64,000 nucleotides of DNA, from assembly GCA_947453445.1 (NCBI GenBank), contig CANGGP010000003.1, forward strand, positions 62,001 to 126,000, written 5' to 3'. The stretch is from Sphingobacteriaceae bacterium. Its GTDB lineage: Bacteria > Bacteroidota > Bacteroidia > B-17B0 > Aurantibacillaceae. The translations under genes were made by a program, and so were the position numbers. The notes under the pieces were generated by a model. It was not told the origin of the DNA. It made no database searches and saw only the letters and a list, made by a program, of their open reading frames with translations. Below are positions 9,252-19,116 of the stretch, piece by piece (the stretch's first letter is position 1; each line of letters begins with the position of its first letter).

Positions 9252-9782
9252 ATGACTTTTAAAAAATACTTTATTGCCATTGTGATTCCTGAACCAAGTT
9301 TTGGAGAAATTGAAGGCATGAAAACTGATCTTTTTAAAAGTCATGGCTTAAAAGGCGCTTTGCGCTCTCCGGCCCATATTACCTTACATCGGCCCTTTGA
9401 ATGGCGGGAAGAAAAAGAAAATGTTTTGACAGAAAAATTAAAACAATTTCAATACCCAAAAGATTTTGAAATCAACTTGTGTAATTTTGCATTTTTTGAA
9501 CCCAGGGTTATTTATGTTGATGTTTTGCAGAATGCTCAATTAAACAACATTCACAATGATCTTTCTCAATTCGCAAAACGCGAACTGAAATTGTTCAACG
9601 AGGCCGAAGATTTGCGGGGCTTTCATCCGCATGTAACCATCGCATTTAGAGATTTAAAAAAACAAAGCTTTTATGCCTTAAAAGAAATGTTTGCCCAAAA
9701 AAAGTATTCCGGCCAATTCACGATGCCGGAAATAAGTCTGTTGAAGCTTCATAAAACTTGGGAAAAGCATTTTCAGTTTTAA
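9252..9782 (+). CDS. 2'-5' RNA ligase / cyclic phosphodiesterase family protein
   Basis: A 176-residue member of the 2H phosphoesterase superfamily (LigT/ThpR-like). Both catalytic HxT motifs are intact: H42-I-T44 and H127-V-T129, spaced as in the family. Members hydrolyse or form 2',3'-cyclic phosphate or 2'-5' bonds in RNA or small nucleotides; the true substrate here is unknown. It is cytoplasmic, transcribed divergently from the nucleotidyltransferase operon with overlapping promoter boxes, and apparently monocistronic. Confidence 0.88.
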   Translation: MTFKKYFIAIVIPEPSFGEIEGMKTDLFKSHGLKGALRSPAHITLHRPFEWREEKENVLTEKLKQFQYPKDFEINLCNFAFFEPRVIYVDVLQNAQLNNIHNDLSQFAKRELKLFNEAEDLRGFHPHVTIAFRDLKKQSFYALKEMFAQKKYSGQFTMPEISLLKLHKTWEKHFQF

Positions 9783-9985
9783 TACCAAAAAATGTTTTTT
9801 TGGGCATTTTTATTAACAAAGACGGAGGTCTATATCAATCCGACCAATATGTTTATTTGTTAGACAAAGTTCCTTTGCCTAGTTAAATGTGGCTTTTGAT
9901 GGATAAGCTTCGATATTGTTGAAAGAGAATATATGTTTATATTTAGTTCAATAACTGTAAATGCGACGCGCGCACCCATCAATTA
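9783..9985. other. AT-rich spacer, no gene seen
   Basis: A 203-bp spacer. A weak hairpin (CCAAAAAA / TTTTTTTGG at about 9785-9803) right after the LigT-like stop could end transcription. Nothing else is recognised, and no clear promoter is seen for the downstream T9SS gene. Confidence 0.4.
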
Positions 9986-11935
9986 ATGCCAATTAAAACA
10001 CACATTTTCAATATTTTAAGCTCTATCTTTTGCTTAACATTCACACCCTGCCGGATTTTATTTTTAAGTTTCTTTTTATCAGGTATAGTCCTTGCCCAAT
10101 TTCCTGGCGGTTATGGCAGCGGTTTGCGTTTTTGGGTAAAATCGAGTGCGGGCACTTTTAGCAATGCGGGCACAAACCCATGCACCAACAATACTGCACT
10201 TCAACAATGGAATGATCAAAGTGGCAACGCTTTTAATGTGAGTCAAGCAACGGCATCACTTCGACCAACTTATTTTACCAATGCCTCCAATGGCAATCCG
10301 GCGGTTCGTTTTGCAGGCACCCATTTTTTAGATGCCACCTCAACTTTAAACATTGCGGGTAATTCAGACTATTCAGGCTTTTTTGTGGTAAAACTAACAT
10401 CTGCTACAGCGGGCGGTGCTGCAGATGGTAATGGTGATTATGTGCTCGACCGCACCACGGCAACGAACAACCTTTTCGATTTAAAAGTGGTAGCATCAGG
10501 CGGTACCAATCGTTTTTGCTTTCAAAAGCGAAATGATGTTGGCGGCAACTTGGGTGGTCCTACCTCTACCACTGTTATTGATAATTCAAATTTTCAGTTG
10601 GTTTATTTGAGCAGGGTTAACAATAGTGGGGGAAATAGCGTTTCAAGTTTATGGGTGAATGGGGTTTTGGAAGACTCTCAATCGAATGGCACAGAAACCA
10701 CAACCCCTCCCGTGATGCGAATTGGTCGCCATGCCACAAATACAACTGGAGGTATGAACGGTGACCTAACAGAACTTATCGTTTATAACAATGTTCCTTC
10801 AAATGCCAACCGACAAAAAGTGGAATCCTATTTGGCCATAAAATATGGCATTTCTTTAAACCAGAGCACACTGCGTAACTATTTTGAATCAGGCGGTAAT
10901 GTTATTTACCCCGCCACTACCACGCATAGCGCTTATGTGACTTTTATTGCAGGAATTGGCAGGGATGATGCCTCTGGATTGAACCAAAGTAACAGTAAAA
11001 ACCAAAGTGCAAGCGCCTATGTTCGAGTGCAAAATCCGAGTTCATTAAATGATGGTGATTTTTTAGTTTGGGGGAGCAACAATGGCAGCATGAGCACACC
11101 AAACGCGGTGGATGTTGATGGCACGGTGATTGAAACCAGGCTCAGCAGAGTATGGCGTGTGGCCGAAACCAATGATGTTGGCACCGTTGACATCACCATC
11201 GATTTAAGTGCAGTGCCCGGCACTAAAAACCAGGCAGATTTACGCTTGTTGATTGATCGTAACGGTAATGGCTTTGCCGACAATGATGTGAGTCCGCTTA
11301 CGGGCACCTTAAGCGGCACCGAGTTTATTGTTTCGGGTGTGGCTTTTCAGAATGGAGATTATTTTACTGTGGGCAGCGTGAACGCCGCCAGCACGCCTTT
11401 GCCCATTGAACTGTCAGAATTTGATGTGCTTTGTGTAGCCGATAAATTGGTGGCAAATTGGACCACATTAAGTGAAAAAAATTGTGGTGAATTTGTGGTT
11501 GAAAAATCACTTAATGCCAGAGATTATTATGAAGTTGGGAAATTGCGCGGTGCCGGAAACAGCAGTGTGAAAAAAACATACCGTTTAAACTTAGACTCAT
11601 TAAAGGAAATACACAATGAATTGGCTTATTTCCGCTTGAAACAATATGATATAGATGGCTCGAGCAGCATCTTTCCAACCAAAATGATTGCCTGTGATAT
11701 GGCCACCAGTGAGGTTGTTATTTATCCAAATCCAAGTACGGGTAAGTTTTACATCGACCATGATGAACGGTTAAGCGAAGTTCTTGTGTTGGATATTTAT
11801 GGTAGACCCATCTTAAATGTGAACCTCGCAAAACACGAATCCGATTTTGATTTAAGTGCCTATCCTAAAGGTTTATATTATTTGCGCATGATTTTGAGCA
11901 ATCAAATCATCGTTCGTAAAATATACCTCCTTTAA
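9986..11935 (+). CDS. T9SS type A sorting domain protein, LamG-like adhesin/surface protein
   Basis: A 649-residue secreted protein. An unusually long N-terminal signal region ends near LAQ (residue 37). Residues about 45-290 look like a LamG/concanavalin-type sandwich (GLRFWVKSSAG, LQQWNDQSGN, NPAVRFAGTHFLDA). LAIKYGISLNQ then begins a domain often found after such modules. The last 70 residues are a type IX secretion signal (VVIYPNPSTGKFYI, GLYYLRM, ending in a basic KIYLL tail). It would be exported by T9SS and attached to or released from the cell surface. The ligand is unknown. Confidence 0.88.
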   Translation: MPIKTHIFNILSSIFCLTFTPCRILFLSFFLSGIVLAQFPGGYGSGLRFWVKSSAGTFSNAGTNPCTNNTALQQWNDQSGNAFNVSQATASLRPTYFTNASNGNPAVRFAGTHFLDATSTLNIAGNSDYSGFFVVKLTSATAGGAADGNGDYVLDRTTATNNLFDLKVVASGGTNRFCFQKRNDVGGNLGGPTSTTVIDNSNFQLVYLSRVNNSGGNSVSSLWVNGVLEDSQSNGTETTTPPVMRIGRHATNTTGGMNGDLTELIVYNNVPSNANRQKVESYLAIKYGISLNQSTLRNYFESGGNVIYPATTTHSAYVTFIAGIGRDDASGLNQSNSKNQSASAYVRVQNPSSLNDGDFLVWGSNNGSMSTPNAVDVDGTVIETRLSRVWRVAETNDVGTVDITIDLSAVPGTKNQADLRLLIDRNGNGFADNDVSPLTGTLSGTEFIVSGVAFQNGDYFTVGSVNAASTPLPIELSEFDVLCVADKLVANWTTLSEKNCGEFVVEKSLNARDYYEVGKLRGAGNSSVKKTYRLNLDSLKEIHNELAYFRLKQYDIDGSSSIFPTKMIACDMATSEVVIYPNPSTGKFYIDHDERLSEVLVLDIYGRPILNVNLAKHESDFDLSAYPKGLYYLRMILSNQIIVRKIYLL

Positions 11936-12005
11936 GGAAATTTATTTATAACCATTCTAATTAGGCGCACAAATCAATTTAATTATAATTCCTTTAAACC
12001 AAAAC

Positions 12006-12036
12006 TTGGTATTGATTGTTTTGCTTAATACATTTG
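12006..12036 (+). promoter_or_regulatory. promoter of the sdhCAB operon
   Basis: -33 TTG at 12006-12008 and a perfect -7 box TACATTTG at 12029-12036, separated by 20 bp. The leader to the sdhC ATG would be about 26 bases. Confidence 0.7.
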
Positions 12037-12066
12037 CCAAGCATTTCACGTAATTATTAAAACACA

Positions 12067-12747
12067 ATGAGTCAAAATTCAGGTTTTTTAGGTTCCTCTA
12101 TCGGGAAAAAAATTATTATGGGCGCAACAGGCCTATTCTTAATTGCATTTTTAGTTGTTCATTGTTTCATCAACGCCCTCATTTTCTTTAACGACGGGGG
12201 TTTAACTTTTAATGTTGGTGCCGATTTTATGGCCCATAACTGGCTCATTCGTGCAGGCGAATTGGTTTTGTTTGCAGGCTTAATTTTACACATCGTTCAA
12301 GCTTTTGTATTAACCATGGCAAATAAAAAAGCACGTCCTATTGGTTACGATAAAATTGATGGCACTGCCAATTCGAAGTGGTACAGCCGTTCAATGGGTT
12401 TGTTGGGCACTTTGTTGCTTATCTTTTTAATTATTCACTTGGCGCATTTTTGGGTGAAGTCGCGTTTCACAGGCTTACCGGGTGAAGATGCCAATGGTCA
12501 TGAAAATTTATATGCCGTGATGCAAGAAACATTTAAAATGTTTTGGGTGGTAGCTTTATATGTTTTAGCGATGGTTTCATTATCATATCACTTGATGCAC
12601 GGTTTTCAATCGGCTTTTCAAACGTTGGGACTTAACCACAAAAAATACACACCGCTGATTAAAAAAGCCGGTATGTGGTTCTCCATTCTTATCCCGGTTA
12701 TTTTCTCAGCCATGCCAATTGCAATGAACATGGGCTGGATAAAATAA
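12067..12747 (+). CDS. sdhC: succinate dehydrogenase cytochrome b subunit
   Basis: A 226-residue membrane anchor with five hydrophobic helices and conserved histidines (VVHCFINA, LILHIVQAF, IIHLAHFW, SYHLMHGFQSAF) that would ligate two haem b groups. The single long subunit is the Wolinella/Bacteroidota form in place of separate SdhC and SdhD. It anchors SdhAB and passes electrons to menaquinone. It is the first gene of sdhCAB, with its own promoter. Confidence 0.93.
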   Translation: MSQNSGFLGSSIGKKIIMGATGLFLIAFLVVHCFINALIFFNDGGLTFNVGADFMAHNWLIRAGELVLFAGLILHIVQAFVLTMANKKARPIGYDKIDGTANSKWYSRSMGLLGTLLLIFLIIHLAHFWVKSRFTGLPGEDANGHENLYAVMQETFKMFWVVALYVLAMVSLSYHLMHGFQSAFQTLGLNHKKYTPLIKKAGMWFSILIPVIFSAMPIAMNMGWIK

Positions 12748-12783
12748 TTCAACATTTTTAATTTAACATTCAACATTTCTAAT
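12747..12783. repeat. 16-bp direct repeat in the sdhC-sdhA spacer
   Basis: Two copies of ATTCAACATTTnTAAT (12747-12762 and 12768-12783) match at 15 of 16 positions and fill the spacer up to the sdhA ATG. Confidence 0.75.
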
Positions 12784-14772
12784 ATGGCTTCATCACCAAA
12801 ATTAAATTCAAAAATTCCAGAAGGAACACTTGAAAATAAGTGGACAAAATACCGTTCTACTGTGCATCTTGTAAACCCCGCCAACAAGCGTAGTTTAGAA
12901 GTTATTGTTGTGGGTTCGGGATTAGCCGGCGCTTCAGCTGCTGCTACCTTGGCTGAAATGGGATACAAAGTGAAGGTTTTGTGTTTTCAAGATTCACCGC
13001 GTCGCGCGCATAGTATTGCAGCACAAGGTGGTGTAAACGCAGCCAAAAATTACCAAAACGACGGCGATAGCATTTACCGTTTATTTTACGACACCATTAA
13101 AGGTGGTGATTACCGTGCCCGTGAAGCTAACGTTCACCGCCTTGCCGAAGTATCCGGAAACATCATCGACCAATGTGTGGCCCAAGGTGTTCCTTTTGCG
13201 CGTGAATATGGTGGAACATTGAGCAACCGTTCGTTTGGCGGCACACAGGTGCAACGTACCTTTTACGCTGCCGGTCAAACCGGACAGCAATTATTATTGG
13301 GCGCATACAGCGCTTTACAACGTCAAGTTGGAATGGGTGCAGTTACATTATTGGCCCGTCACGAAATGATGGATGTGGTGAATATCGACGGCAAATGCCG
13401 TGGTATTATTGCACGTGATTTAATAAGCGGTAAATTAGAAAGACATTTCGGACATGCCGTTTTATTGTGTACCGGCGGGTACGGCAACGTGTTTTATTTG
13501 TCTACCAATGCCATGGGAAGCAATGCCACTGCGGTATGGAAAGCACATAAAAAAGGCGCCTTTTTTGGCAATCCTTGTTATACACAAATTCATCCAACAT
13601 GTATTCCGGTTAGTGGTGATCACCAGTCAAAATTAACCTTGATGTCAGAATCATTGCGTAACGACGGTAGAATTTGGGTGCCAAAAAAAGCAGGTGATAC
13701 ACGCAATCCAAATGCCATTCCTGAAGAAGAAAGAGATTATTATTTAGAGCGTCGTTACCCGGCATTTGGTAACTTGGTGCCACGCGACGTTGCCAGCCGT
13801 GCCGCCAAAGAGCGTTGTGATGCAGGCTTTGGTGTTGGTTCAAGCAAAATGGCTGTATATCTCGATTTTGCCGCAAACACCGAGCGTTATGGTAAAATTC
13901 AAGCCAATAAACTAGGCCTTCACAATCCGAGCAAAGACGAAATCATCCGTTTAGGCAAGGAAGTGATCAAAGAAAAATATGGCAACTTGTTTGATATGTA
14001 CAAACAAATTACGGGTGAAGATCCTTATGAATTGCCAATGCGCATTTATCCTGCCGTGCATTATACCATGGGTGGGTTATGGGTTGATTATAATTTAATG
14101 ACAACGGTTCCGGGCTTATACGCATTGGGTGAAGCCAACTTTAGTGATCATGGCGCTAACCGTTTGGGCGCATCAGCATTAATGCAAGGCTTGGCGGATG
14201 GTTATTTTGTGATTCCATACACCATTGGAGATTATTTGTCTGAAGAAATTCGTACCAAATCAATTCCAACCGACAACGAAGCATTTGCGAAAGCAGAAGC
14301 AGAAGTACAGGAGCGCATTAATAAATTAATGTCGATTAAGGGCACTAAATCAGTGGATCATTTCCACAAACGTTTGGGAAAAATTATGTGGGACAAATGC
14401 GGCATGGCGCGTAACAAAGAAGGACTAACCTTGGCAATCACCGAAATTCAAAAATTAAAAGAAGAATTCTGGAAAGATGTTCGTGTAACAGGCGAAGCCA
14501 ATGAGTTTAACCCTGAATTAGAAAAAGCGCACCGCGTGGCTGACTTTATTGAATTGGGCGAATTAATGTGTAAAGATGCTCTTGATCGCAACGAAAGTTG
14601 TGGCGGGCACTTCCGTGAAGAATACCAAACAGCTGAAGGTGAAGCTTTACGCGATGATGATAATTTTGCTTATGTAGCAGCATGGGAATACAAGGGAGAA
14701 GGCAATTTTGAATTACACAAAGAAGAATTGAAATTCGAGAACATTAAACTAGCACAAAGAAATTACGCATAA
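12784..14772 (+). CDS. sdhA: succinate dehydrogenase/fumarate reductase flavoprotein subunit
   Basis: A 662-residue catalytic subunit that oxidises succinate to fumarate with covalent FAD. It shows the dinucleotide-binding [19 protein letters not shown] near residue 39, the FAD-linking histidine in [13 protein letters not shown] near residue 76, the capping-domain HPTCIP segment, and the substrate-site [11 protein letters not shown] near residue 424. The length matches the Bacteroidota class. It works with sdhC and sdhB on the inner face of the membrane in the TCA cycle and respiratory chain. Confidence 0.96.
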   Translation: MASSPKLNSKIPEGTLENKWTKYRSTVHLVNPANKRSLEVIVVGSGLAGASAAATLAEMGYKVKVLCFQDSPRRAHSIAAQGGVNAAKNYQNDGDSIYRLFYDTIKGGDYRAREANVHRLAEVSGNIIDQCVAQGVPFAREYGGTLSNRSFGGTQVQRTFYAAGQTGQQLLLGAYSALQRQVGMGAVTLLARHEMMDVVNIDGKCRGIIARDLISGKLERHFGHAVLLCTGGYGNVFYLSTNAMGSNATAVWKAHKKGAFFGNPCYTQIHPTCIPVSGDHQSKLTLMSESLRNDGRIWVPKKAGDTRNPNAIPEEERDYYLERRYPAFGNLVPRDVASRAAKERCDAGFGVGSSKMAVYLDFAANTERYGKIQANKLGLHNPSKDEIIRLGKEVIKEKYGNLFDMYKQITGEDPYELPMRIYPAVHYTMGGLWVDYNLMTTVPGLYALGEANFSDHGANRLGASALMQGLADGYFVIPYTIGDYLSEEIRTKSIPTDNEAFAKAEAEVQERINKLMSIKGTKSVDHFHKRLGKIMWDKCGMARNKEGLTLAITEIQKLKEEFWKDVRVTGEANEFNPELEKAHRVADFIELGELMCKDALDRNESCGGHFREEYQTAEGEALRDDDNFAYVAAWEYKGEGNFELHKEELKFENIKLAQRNYA

Positions 14773-14788
14773 AATTTGAAGCAAGACA

Positions 14789-14830
14789 CAAGATACAAGA
14801 CACAAGGTCTTGCATCTTGATTCATGAATC
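14789..14830. repeat. inverted repeat / hairpin between sdhA and sdhB
   Basis: A 13-base arm at 14789-14801 pairs with 14807-14819 at 12 of 13 positions around a 5-base loop. It is followed directly by the perfect 12-bp palindrome GATTCATGAATC (14819-14830). There is no T-run, so it is not a standard terminator. Confidence 0.8.
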
Positions 14831-14852
14831 TTAAATCAAAAAAATTACAACT

Positions 14853-15608
14853 ATGAGTCACGGAAATATGAACCTCACCTTAAAGGTTTGGAAACAAAAA
14901 AATAAAAACGAAAAAGGACGCTTCGAAACTTATGATGCAAAGGGTATTAGTCCCGACATGAGTTTTTTAGAAATGTTTGATGTTATCAACGAGCAGCTTA
15001 TTAGCAGCGGTAAAGAGCCTATTGCTTTTGATCACGATTGCCGTGAAGGAATTTGCGGTATGTGCAGTATGTACATCAACGGGCGTCCACATGGTCCAAA
15101 ACAAGGCATTACCACTTGTCAATTACACATGCGTAGTTTTAAAGATGGTGATACCATTGTGGTTGAACCATGGCGCAGTGCCGCATTTCCGGTGATAAAA
15201 GATTTAGCGGTTGACCGTTCTTCATTCGATAGAATCATGGCGGCCGGGGGATTTGTATCGGTAAATACCGGTAACGCCAAAGACGCTAACAATATTTTAA
15301 TCAATAAAGATGATGCCGATGGCGCATTTAATGCAGCAGCTTGTATTGGTTGTGGTGCCTGTGTGGCGGCCTGCAAAAATGCAAGCGCCATGTTATTTGT
15401 GTCGGCAAAAGTATCTCAATTGGCTTTATTGCCGCAAGGTCAGGTTGAAAGAAAATCACGTGTATTAAACATGGTAAAACAAATGGATGAAGAAGGTTTT
15501 GGAAACTGTACCAATACCGGTGCTTGTGAAGCTGAGTGTCCGAAGGGCATTTCGCTTGAAAATATTGCACGCATGAACCGTGAATATTTAGGGGCTTCCT
15601 TCACCTAA
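14853..15608 (+). CDS. sdhB: succinate dehydrogenase iron-sulfur subunit
   Basis: A 251-residue subunit carrying the three Fe-S centres between FAD and quinone. The [2Fe-2S] motif [12 protein letters not shown] is near residue 65. The C-terminal ferredoxin part has [11 protein letters not shown] and [15 protein letters not shown] for the [4Fe-4S] and [3Fe-4S] clusters. It lies 80 bp after sdhA, past a hairpin repeat that may affect message stability or relative dose. A strong terminator follows. Confidence 0.96.
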   Translation: MSHGNMNLTLKVWKQKNKNEKGRFETYDAKGISPDMSFLEMFDVINEQLISSGKEPIAFDHDCREGICGMCSMYINGRPHGPKQGITTCQLHMRSFKDGDTIVVEPWRSAAFPVIKDLAVDRSSFDRIMAAGGFVSVNTGNAKDANNILINKDDADGAFNAAACIGCGACVAACKNASAMLFVSAKVSQLALLPQGQVERKSRVLNMVKQMDEEGFGNCTNTGACEAECPKGISLENIARMNREYLGASFT

Positions 15609-15627
15609 TTGAAAGTCAATTTATTTG

Positions 15628-15655
15628 AAGCCCCTCCATTTGGTGGGGCTTTTTT
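15628..15655 (+). terminator. Rho-independent terminator of sdhCAB
   Basis: A GC-rich stem (15628-15637 with 15642-15651, one mismatch) has a 4-base loop and runs into six T's. Confidence 0.9.
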
Positions 15656-15714
15656 ATTTAGATCAATTTAATCATTCAAGACCTTCACAATTTTAATACC
15701 TTGGCATTTCATAA

Positions 15715-17556
15715 TTGAAGGCACTTTCAAAATATTATTTGTCGCTCGCATTGTTATTTCAACTTTCAATTTGCCATGCTCAAATTTTTAAGGGCACTGT
15801 CACTTTCATAGGCACCACTGCATTTTGTGAACTACACCTTCAACCAGACAGCTCTCTGGTATTTGTTAGAAACGATGCAAAAAACAATGTTTACGAAGAA
15901 TATTACGGCTCAATTAAAAATTTTCACAATGACATTTATGTTATACACACAAATCAATCGATTCGCAGAGAAGGTTGGGGATTACTTGATGAACGTACCG
16001 GCTTAAGCTGCAATTATTCGCAAATACTTATTGATACAATTCATCGCAAGACCTTGGCGCCCGTAACAATCGTTTATAGTGATGGCAATACAGAAAATTA
16101 TCCATTCAAAGGGCAGTTTATGCTCGACAGCAATAAACTCAATGCAAAACATCCAACCTATCAATTAAAAACAAATCATCTGCATCTTTTCACAGGAAAA
16201 AAATTAGTCTTTTCTGCTGCACAAAAAGAAAACATCTGTTTTTTAAATAACCATAGCGATATTTCTTTTTTTGTACGCTTTAAAAAAGACTCCCTCATTA
16301 CAGTGCCTGATCAACCTTATGTGCATTTCATATACAATATGCGACTCAAGCAAAACAGTTGGAAGGCCGCTCCGATAAAGAAAAAAAAGGTCATTGAATT
16401 TAAAACACCCGACATCAGCTCTTGGCGAATGAAAGGTGATAGTTTAATCATTGAAGATGAGATGGAAATTGAATCTACAGAAGATACCATTTATAGAAAA
16501 ATTATAAGGCAATTTTTCAAAAACAAGTTCATTTCCAGTCGTGAAGTTTCTAAAGAGCATGGGGTAATTGATAGTACACTTTATATCAACGTTTTCGATT
16601 CATTAGGGCAAGTAAAAAAAACAATGTCACGCTGGTTTCAAACATTAAACTGCGACTCGAGCTTATACAATGGTGGTGAATTAAATGAATGGCAATATAG
16701 TGGTGCAAGAATTGCCGTTGAAAGAATTACTTATCCATGCAACAGATATTCTTATACCAACATTGAATACCACAAAGACAGCATCGGAGTGATGCGCAAC
16801 GTTTCTTATAATAGCGAATACAAAAGTCTTCATGTTCAAACCGATTCAACCTGGTATCATACAAACGGATTAAAGCGTTTAACCCGCAGCTATCAAGACA
16901 GTGCGCTATCCTATGTTTGGAAATTTGCTTATTCATTTGACATGAATGGAAAACTAACATATAAATCTGAGCGCATCACACATCAAGGCGGTTACGAAGT
17001 GGCGCAATTATATTTGTGTAGAGATACAGATACTATACCAATTAAAAGCAGCACACGTTATCATATCGACACTAGCATTGGCCAATATATTACCTATCAG
17101 TACAATCCCGATAAAAAAATATCTTGGTTTAAGTATTATGACAATGGTCGATTATCAAGCATTTCGGTTCAATTGCCGCCACCTGAAGGTTGTTCGCATG
17201 GTTGGATGAGTAAATCCTTTAATGCCGATTCTATAGAGGTGCAGAACGAAGAAGGACTTTACTGCCTTTACAAAAAGGAAAAAAAAGGCACATTAGAAAT
17301 GTGGGATACCGGTCGTGATCGCGCCTATTATCGCACCGACACCATTGCCATTGCAAGCGGTTTTGAAGTTAGAACTTACAAGAGCAGCAATTATGATGTT
17401 TACCCGGATTTTAAAAGTGTGCCGATTGCAAAGTGCCGTTTAACTTCGTATTCAAAACTTGATTCAAAACGACGCCCAATTTATATAAAGGAATTTGGTG
17501 AGAACAAAAATGAAGTGCGAAAATTTATTCGAATTACATACTCTAAAAGTGAATAA
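15715..17556 (+). CDS. secreted protein of unknown function
   Basis: A 613-residue protein that I do not recognise. It begins at TTG immediately after an in-frame stop codon, so that start is forced; the next in-frame Met is far inside the protein. Residues 1-22 form a good signal peptide ending in CHAQ. The body is rich in Tyr, Lys and Ser, with short beta-strand segments (YHTNGLKRLTR, FDMNGKLTYKSERITH, YDNGRLSSISV) that faintly resemble YwqK/MORN-like repeats. There is no T9SS tail. It stands alone between the sdh terminator and a convergent kinase gene. Confidence 0.75.
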   Translation: MKALSKYYLSLALLFQLSICHAQIFKGTVTFIGTTAFCELHLQPDSSLVFVRNDAKNNVYEEYYGSIKNFHNDIYVIHTNQSIRREGWGLLDERTGLSCNYSQILIDTIHRKTLAPVTIVYSDGNTENYPFKGQFMLDSNKLNAKHPTYQLKTNHLHLFTGKKLVFSAAQKENICFLNNHSDISFFVRFKKDSLITVPDQPYVHFIYNMRLKQNSWKAAPIKKKKVIEFKTPDISSWRMKGDSLIIEDEMEIESTEDTIYRKIIRQFFKNKFISSREVSKEHGVIDSTLYINVFDSLGQVKKTMSRWFQTLNCDSSLYNGGELNEWQYSGARIAVERITYPCNRYSYTNIEYHKDSIGVMRNVSYNSEYKSLHVQTDSTWYHTNGLKRLTRSYQDSALSYVWKFAYSFDMNGKLTYKSERITHQGGYEVAQLYLCRDTDTIPIKSSTRYHIDTSIGQYITYQYNPDKKISWFKYYDNGRLSSISVQLPPPEGCSHGWMSKSFNADSIEVQNEEGLYCLYKKEKKGTLEMWDTGRDRAYYRTDTIAIASGFEVRTYKSSNYDVYPDFKSVPIAKCRLTSYSKLDSKRRPIYIKEFGENKNEVRKFIRITYSKSE

Positions 17557-17585
17557 TGCACTTTAGTAGCACTTTCATTTTATTT

Positions 17586-19088
17586 TCAATCCCGCTTCAA
17601 CTCTATCCTAAATGTAGTACCTCGGTTTAATTCAGAATTAAACACGTATATTTTCCCTTTGTGATAGGTTTCAATAATTCTTTTACACAAACTTAAGCCT
17701 AGGCCCCAACCTCTGCTTTTGGTGGTGAAGCCCGGCTCAAAAATGGTTTCAAATTTTGACTTAGGAATGCCCTTGCCGCTATCAATGATGTTGATCACCA
17801 ATCCTTCAGGTACACCCCACATTTCAACAACTATGCGGCCTTTGCCATCCATGGCATCAACAGCATTTTTACACAAATTTTCAATCACCCACTCAAACAA
17901 TGGTCGCGATAAATTGGTTTGTAAAATTTCATCCGGCAATTTCAATTCGTAATGCACGTTACGTGATGTGCGTTTTTTTAAATAATCAATTGAATCAATT
18001 AAAATGTCATTCACGTTTTCGTTTAACAAAGTAGGTTGTGATCCAATTTTACTAAAACGATCGGTGATCATAATGAGTCGCTTCACATCTTGTTGCATTT
18101 CGCTCACAATTTCTTGTTCAACGCCAATGCTTAACAAATGCTCATTCCATGCCATGAGGGATGAAAGTGGCGTACCCAATTGATGCGCTGTTTCTTTACT
18201 CATGCCCACCCAAACTTGATCTTGCTCTGCTTTGCGCGCAGTGCTAAACAAAACATAGGCGATTAACAGAAAAAATCCAATCACCCCAAATTGAACATAA
18301 GGGTAATATTTTAAAATGGTAAGCAATTCCGACTCGGCATAAAAAATCAAATTAATTTGACCTTGCCCCAAATCAATTGGTATTGGCAAATTTTGTTGCT
18401 CCATCTCGTTGAGCATTTTTTGAAGCAATTCAGGCTTCGCAATTTGTTTGTTGTTGATTTTATCGCTTTTGGCGATTACTTGTGTACGCTGAATATCGGT
18501 GAAAATAACCTTCACCTCGGCATTGTTGATGGCCGTTTCGAATGATTTGATTAAGTTGTCGAATACAATTTGAATGTCACTAAAAACTTTACTGTCGTTG
18601 TAATATAAGTATGACTTAAAGTTTTTATAATAATTAATTTCAACGGGCACATATTTATTTTTCATAACCCGCAATTCTTGTCGTAAGTACAAAGTATCTT
18701 TCGATCTGAGTGAATCCAAATTTCTGGGTGTCATTTGGCCGTTATCGTTTAATAAAATAACCGGCACAGTGGTATTGTCTTGAAGCACCTTTAAAGCAAA
18801 ATTATAATCTGCATTGCTGTTGATGTTCGATAATTGTTTGGTTGCCTCTGCATATAAAATGGCTTTTTTTCTTTCTTCGGTTTTAATTTGGGTAAAAAGT
18901 TGGTTGGTGAACTTAATGAGTTTGGCACGATTCTCAACGGCCTCAGCCCAAAACTTTGCTTTTTGTTTTTCTTCAATGGCAATGCGCTTTACCAAATAAT
19001 TTGAATACCAAAACGAAGTCATGACAATCATTAGAGCCATAATGGCCAAAATAACTTTCCACCTTTGTTTTTGGATGTAGATATTCAC
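17586..19088 (-). CDS. sensor histidine kinase, membrane-bound
   Basis: A 500-residue kinase with two membrane helices (about 12-30 and 266-284) flanking a periplasmic sensor region of some 235 residues with no family match that I can name. The cytoplasmic part has the H-box AHQLGTPLSS with H302, an N-box ENLCKNAVDAMDG, and G-boxes IIDSGKGIPKS and WGLGLSLCKRI. There is no HAMP or PAS domain and no response regulator next to it, so its partner is encoded elsewhere. It is separated by 28 bp from the upstream AsmA-like gene and may be cotranscribed with it. Confidence 0.88.
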   Translation of the reverse strand: MNIYIQKQRWKVILAIMALMIVMTSFWYSNYLVKRIAIEEKQKAKFWAEAVENRAKLIKFTNQLFTQIKTEERKKAILYAEATKQLSNINSNADYNFALKVLQDNTTVPVILLNDNGQMTPRNLDSLRSKDTLYLRQELRVMKNKYVPVEINYYKNFKSYLYYNDSKVFSDIQIVFDNLIKSFETAINNAEVKVIFTDIQRTQVIAKSDKINNKQIAKPELLQKMLNEMEQQNLPIPIDLGQGQINLIFYAESELLTILKYYPYVQFGVIGFFLLIAYVLFSTARKAEQDQVWVGMSKETAHQLGTPLSSLMAWNEHLLSIGVEQEIVSEMQQDVKRLIMITDRFSKIGSQPTLLNENVNDILIDSIDYLKKRTSRNVHYELKLPDEILQTNLSRPLFEWVIENLCKNAVDAMDGKGRIVVEMWGVPEGLVINIIDSGKGIPKSKFETIFEPGFTTKSRGWGLGLSLCKRIIETYHKGKIYVFNSELNRGTTFRIELKRD

Positions 19089-19116
19089 TTGCTAATTTTT
19101 ATAAATATAGTTATTT

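Noticed and set aside
12618-12968. 116-codon minus-strand frame across the sdhC-sdhA junction
   Set aside because: It is antisense to two well-supported genes and spans the direct repeat; no evidence of coding.
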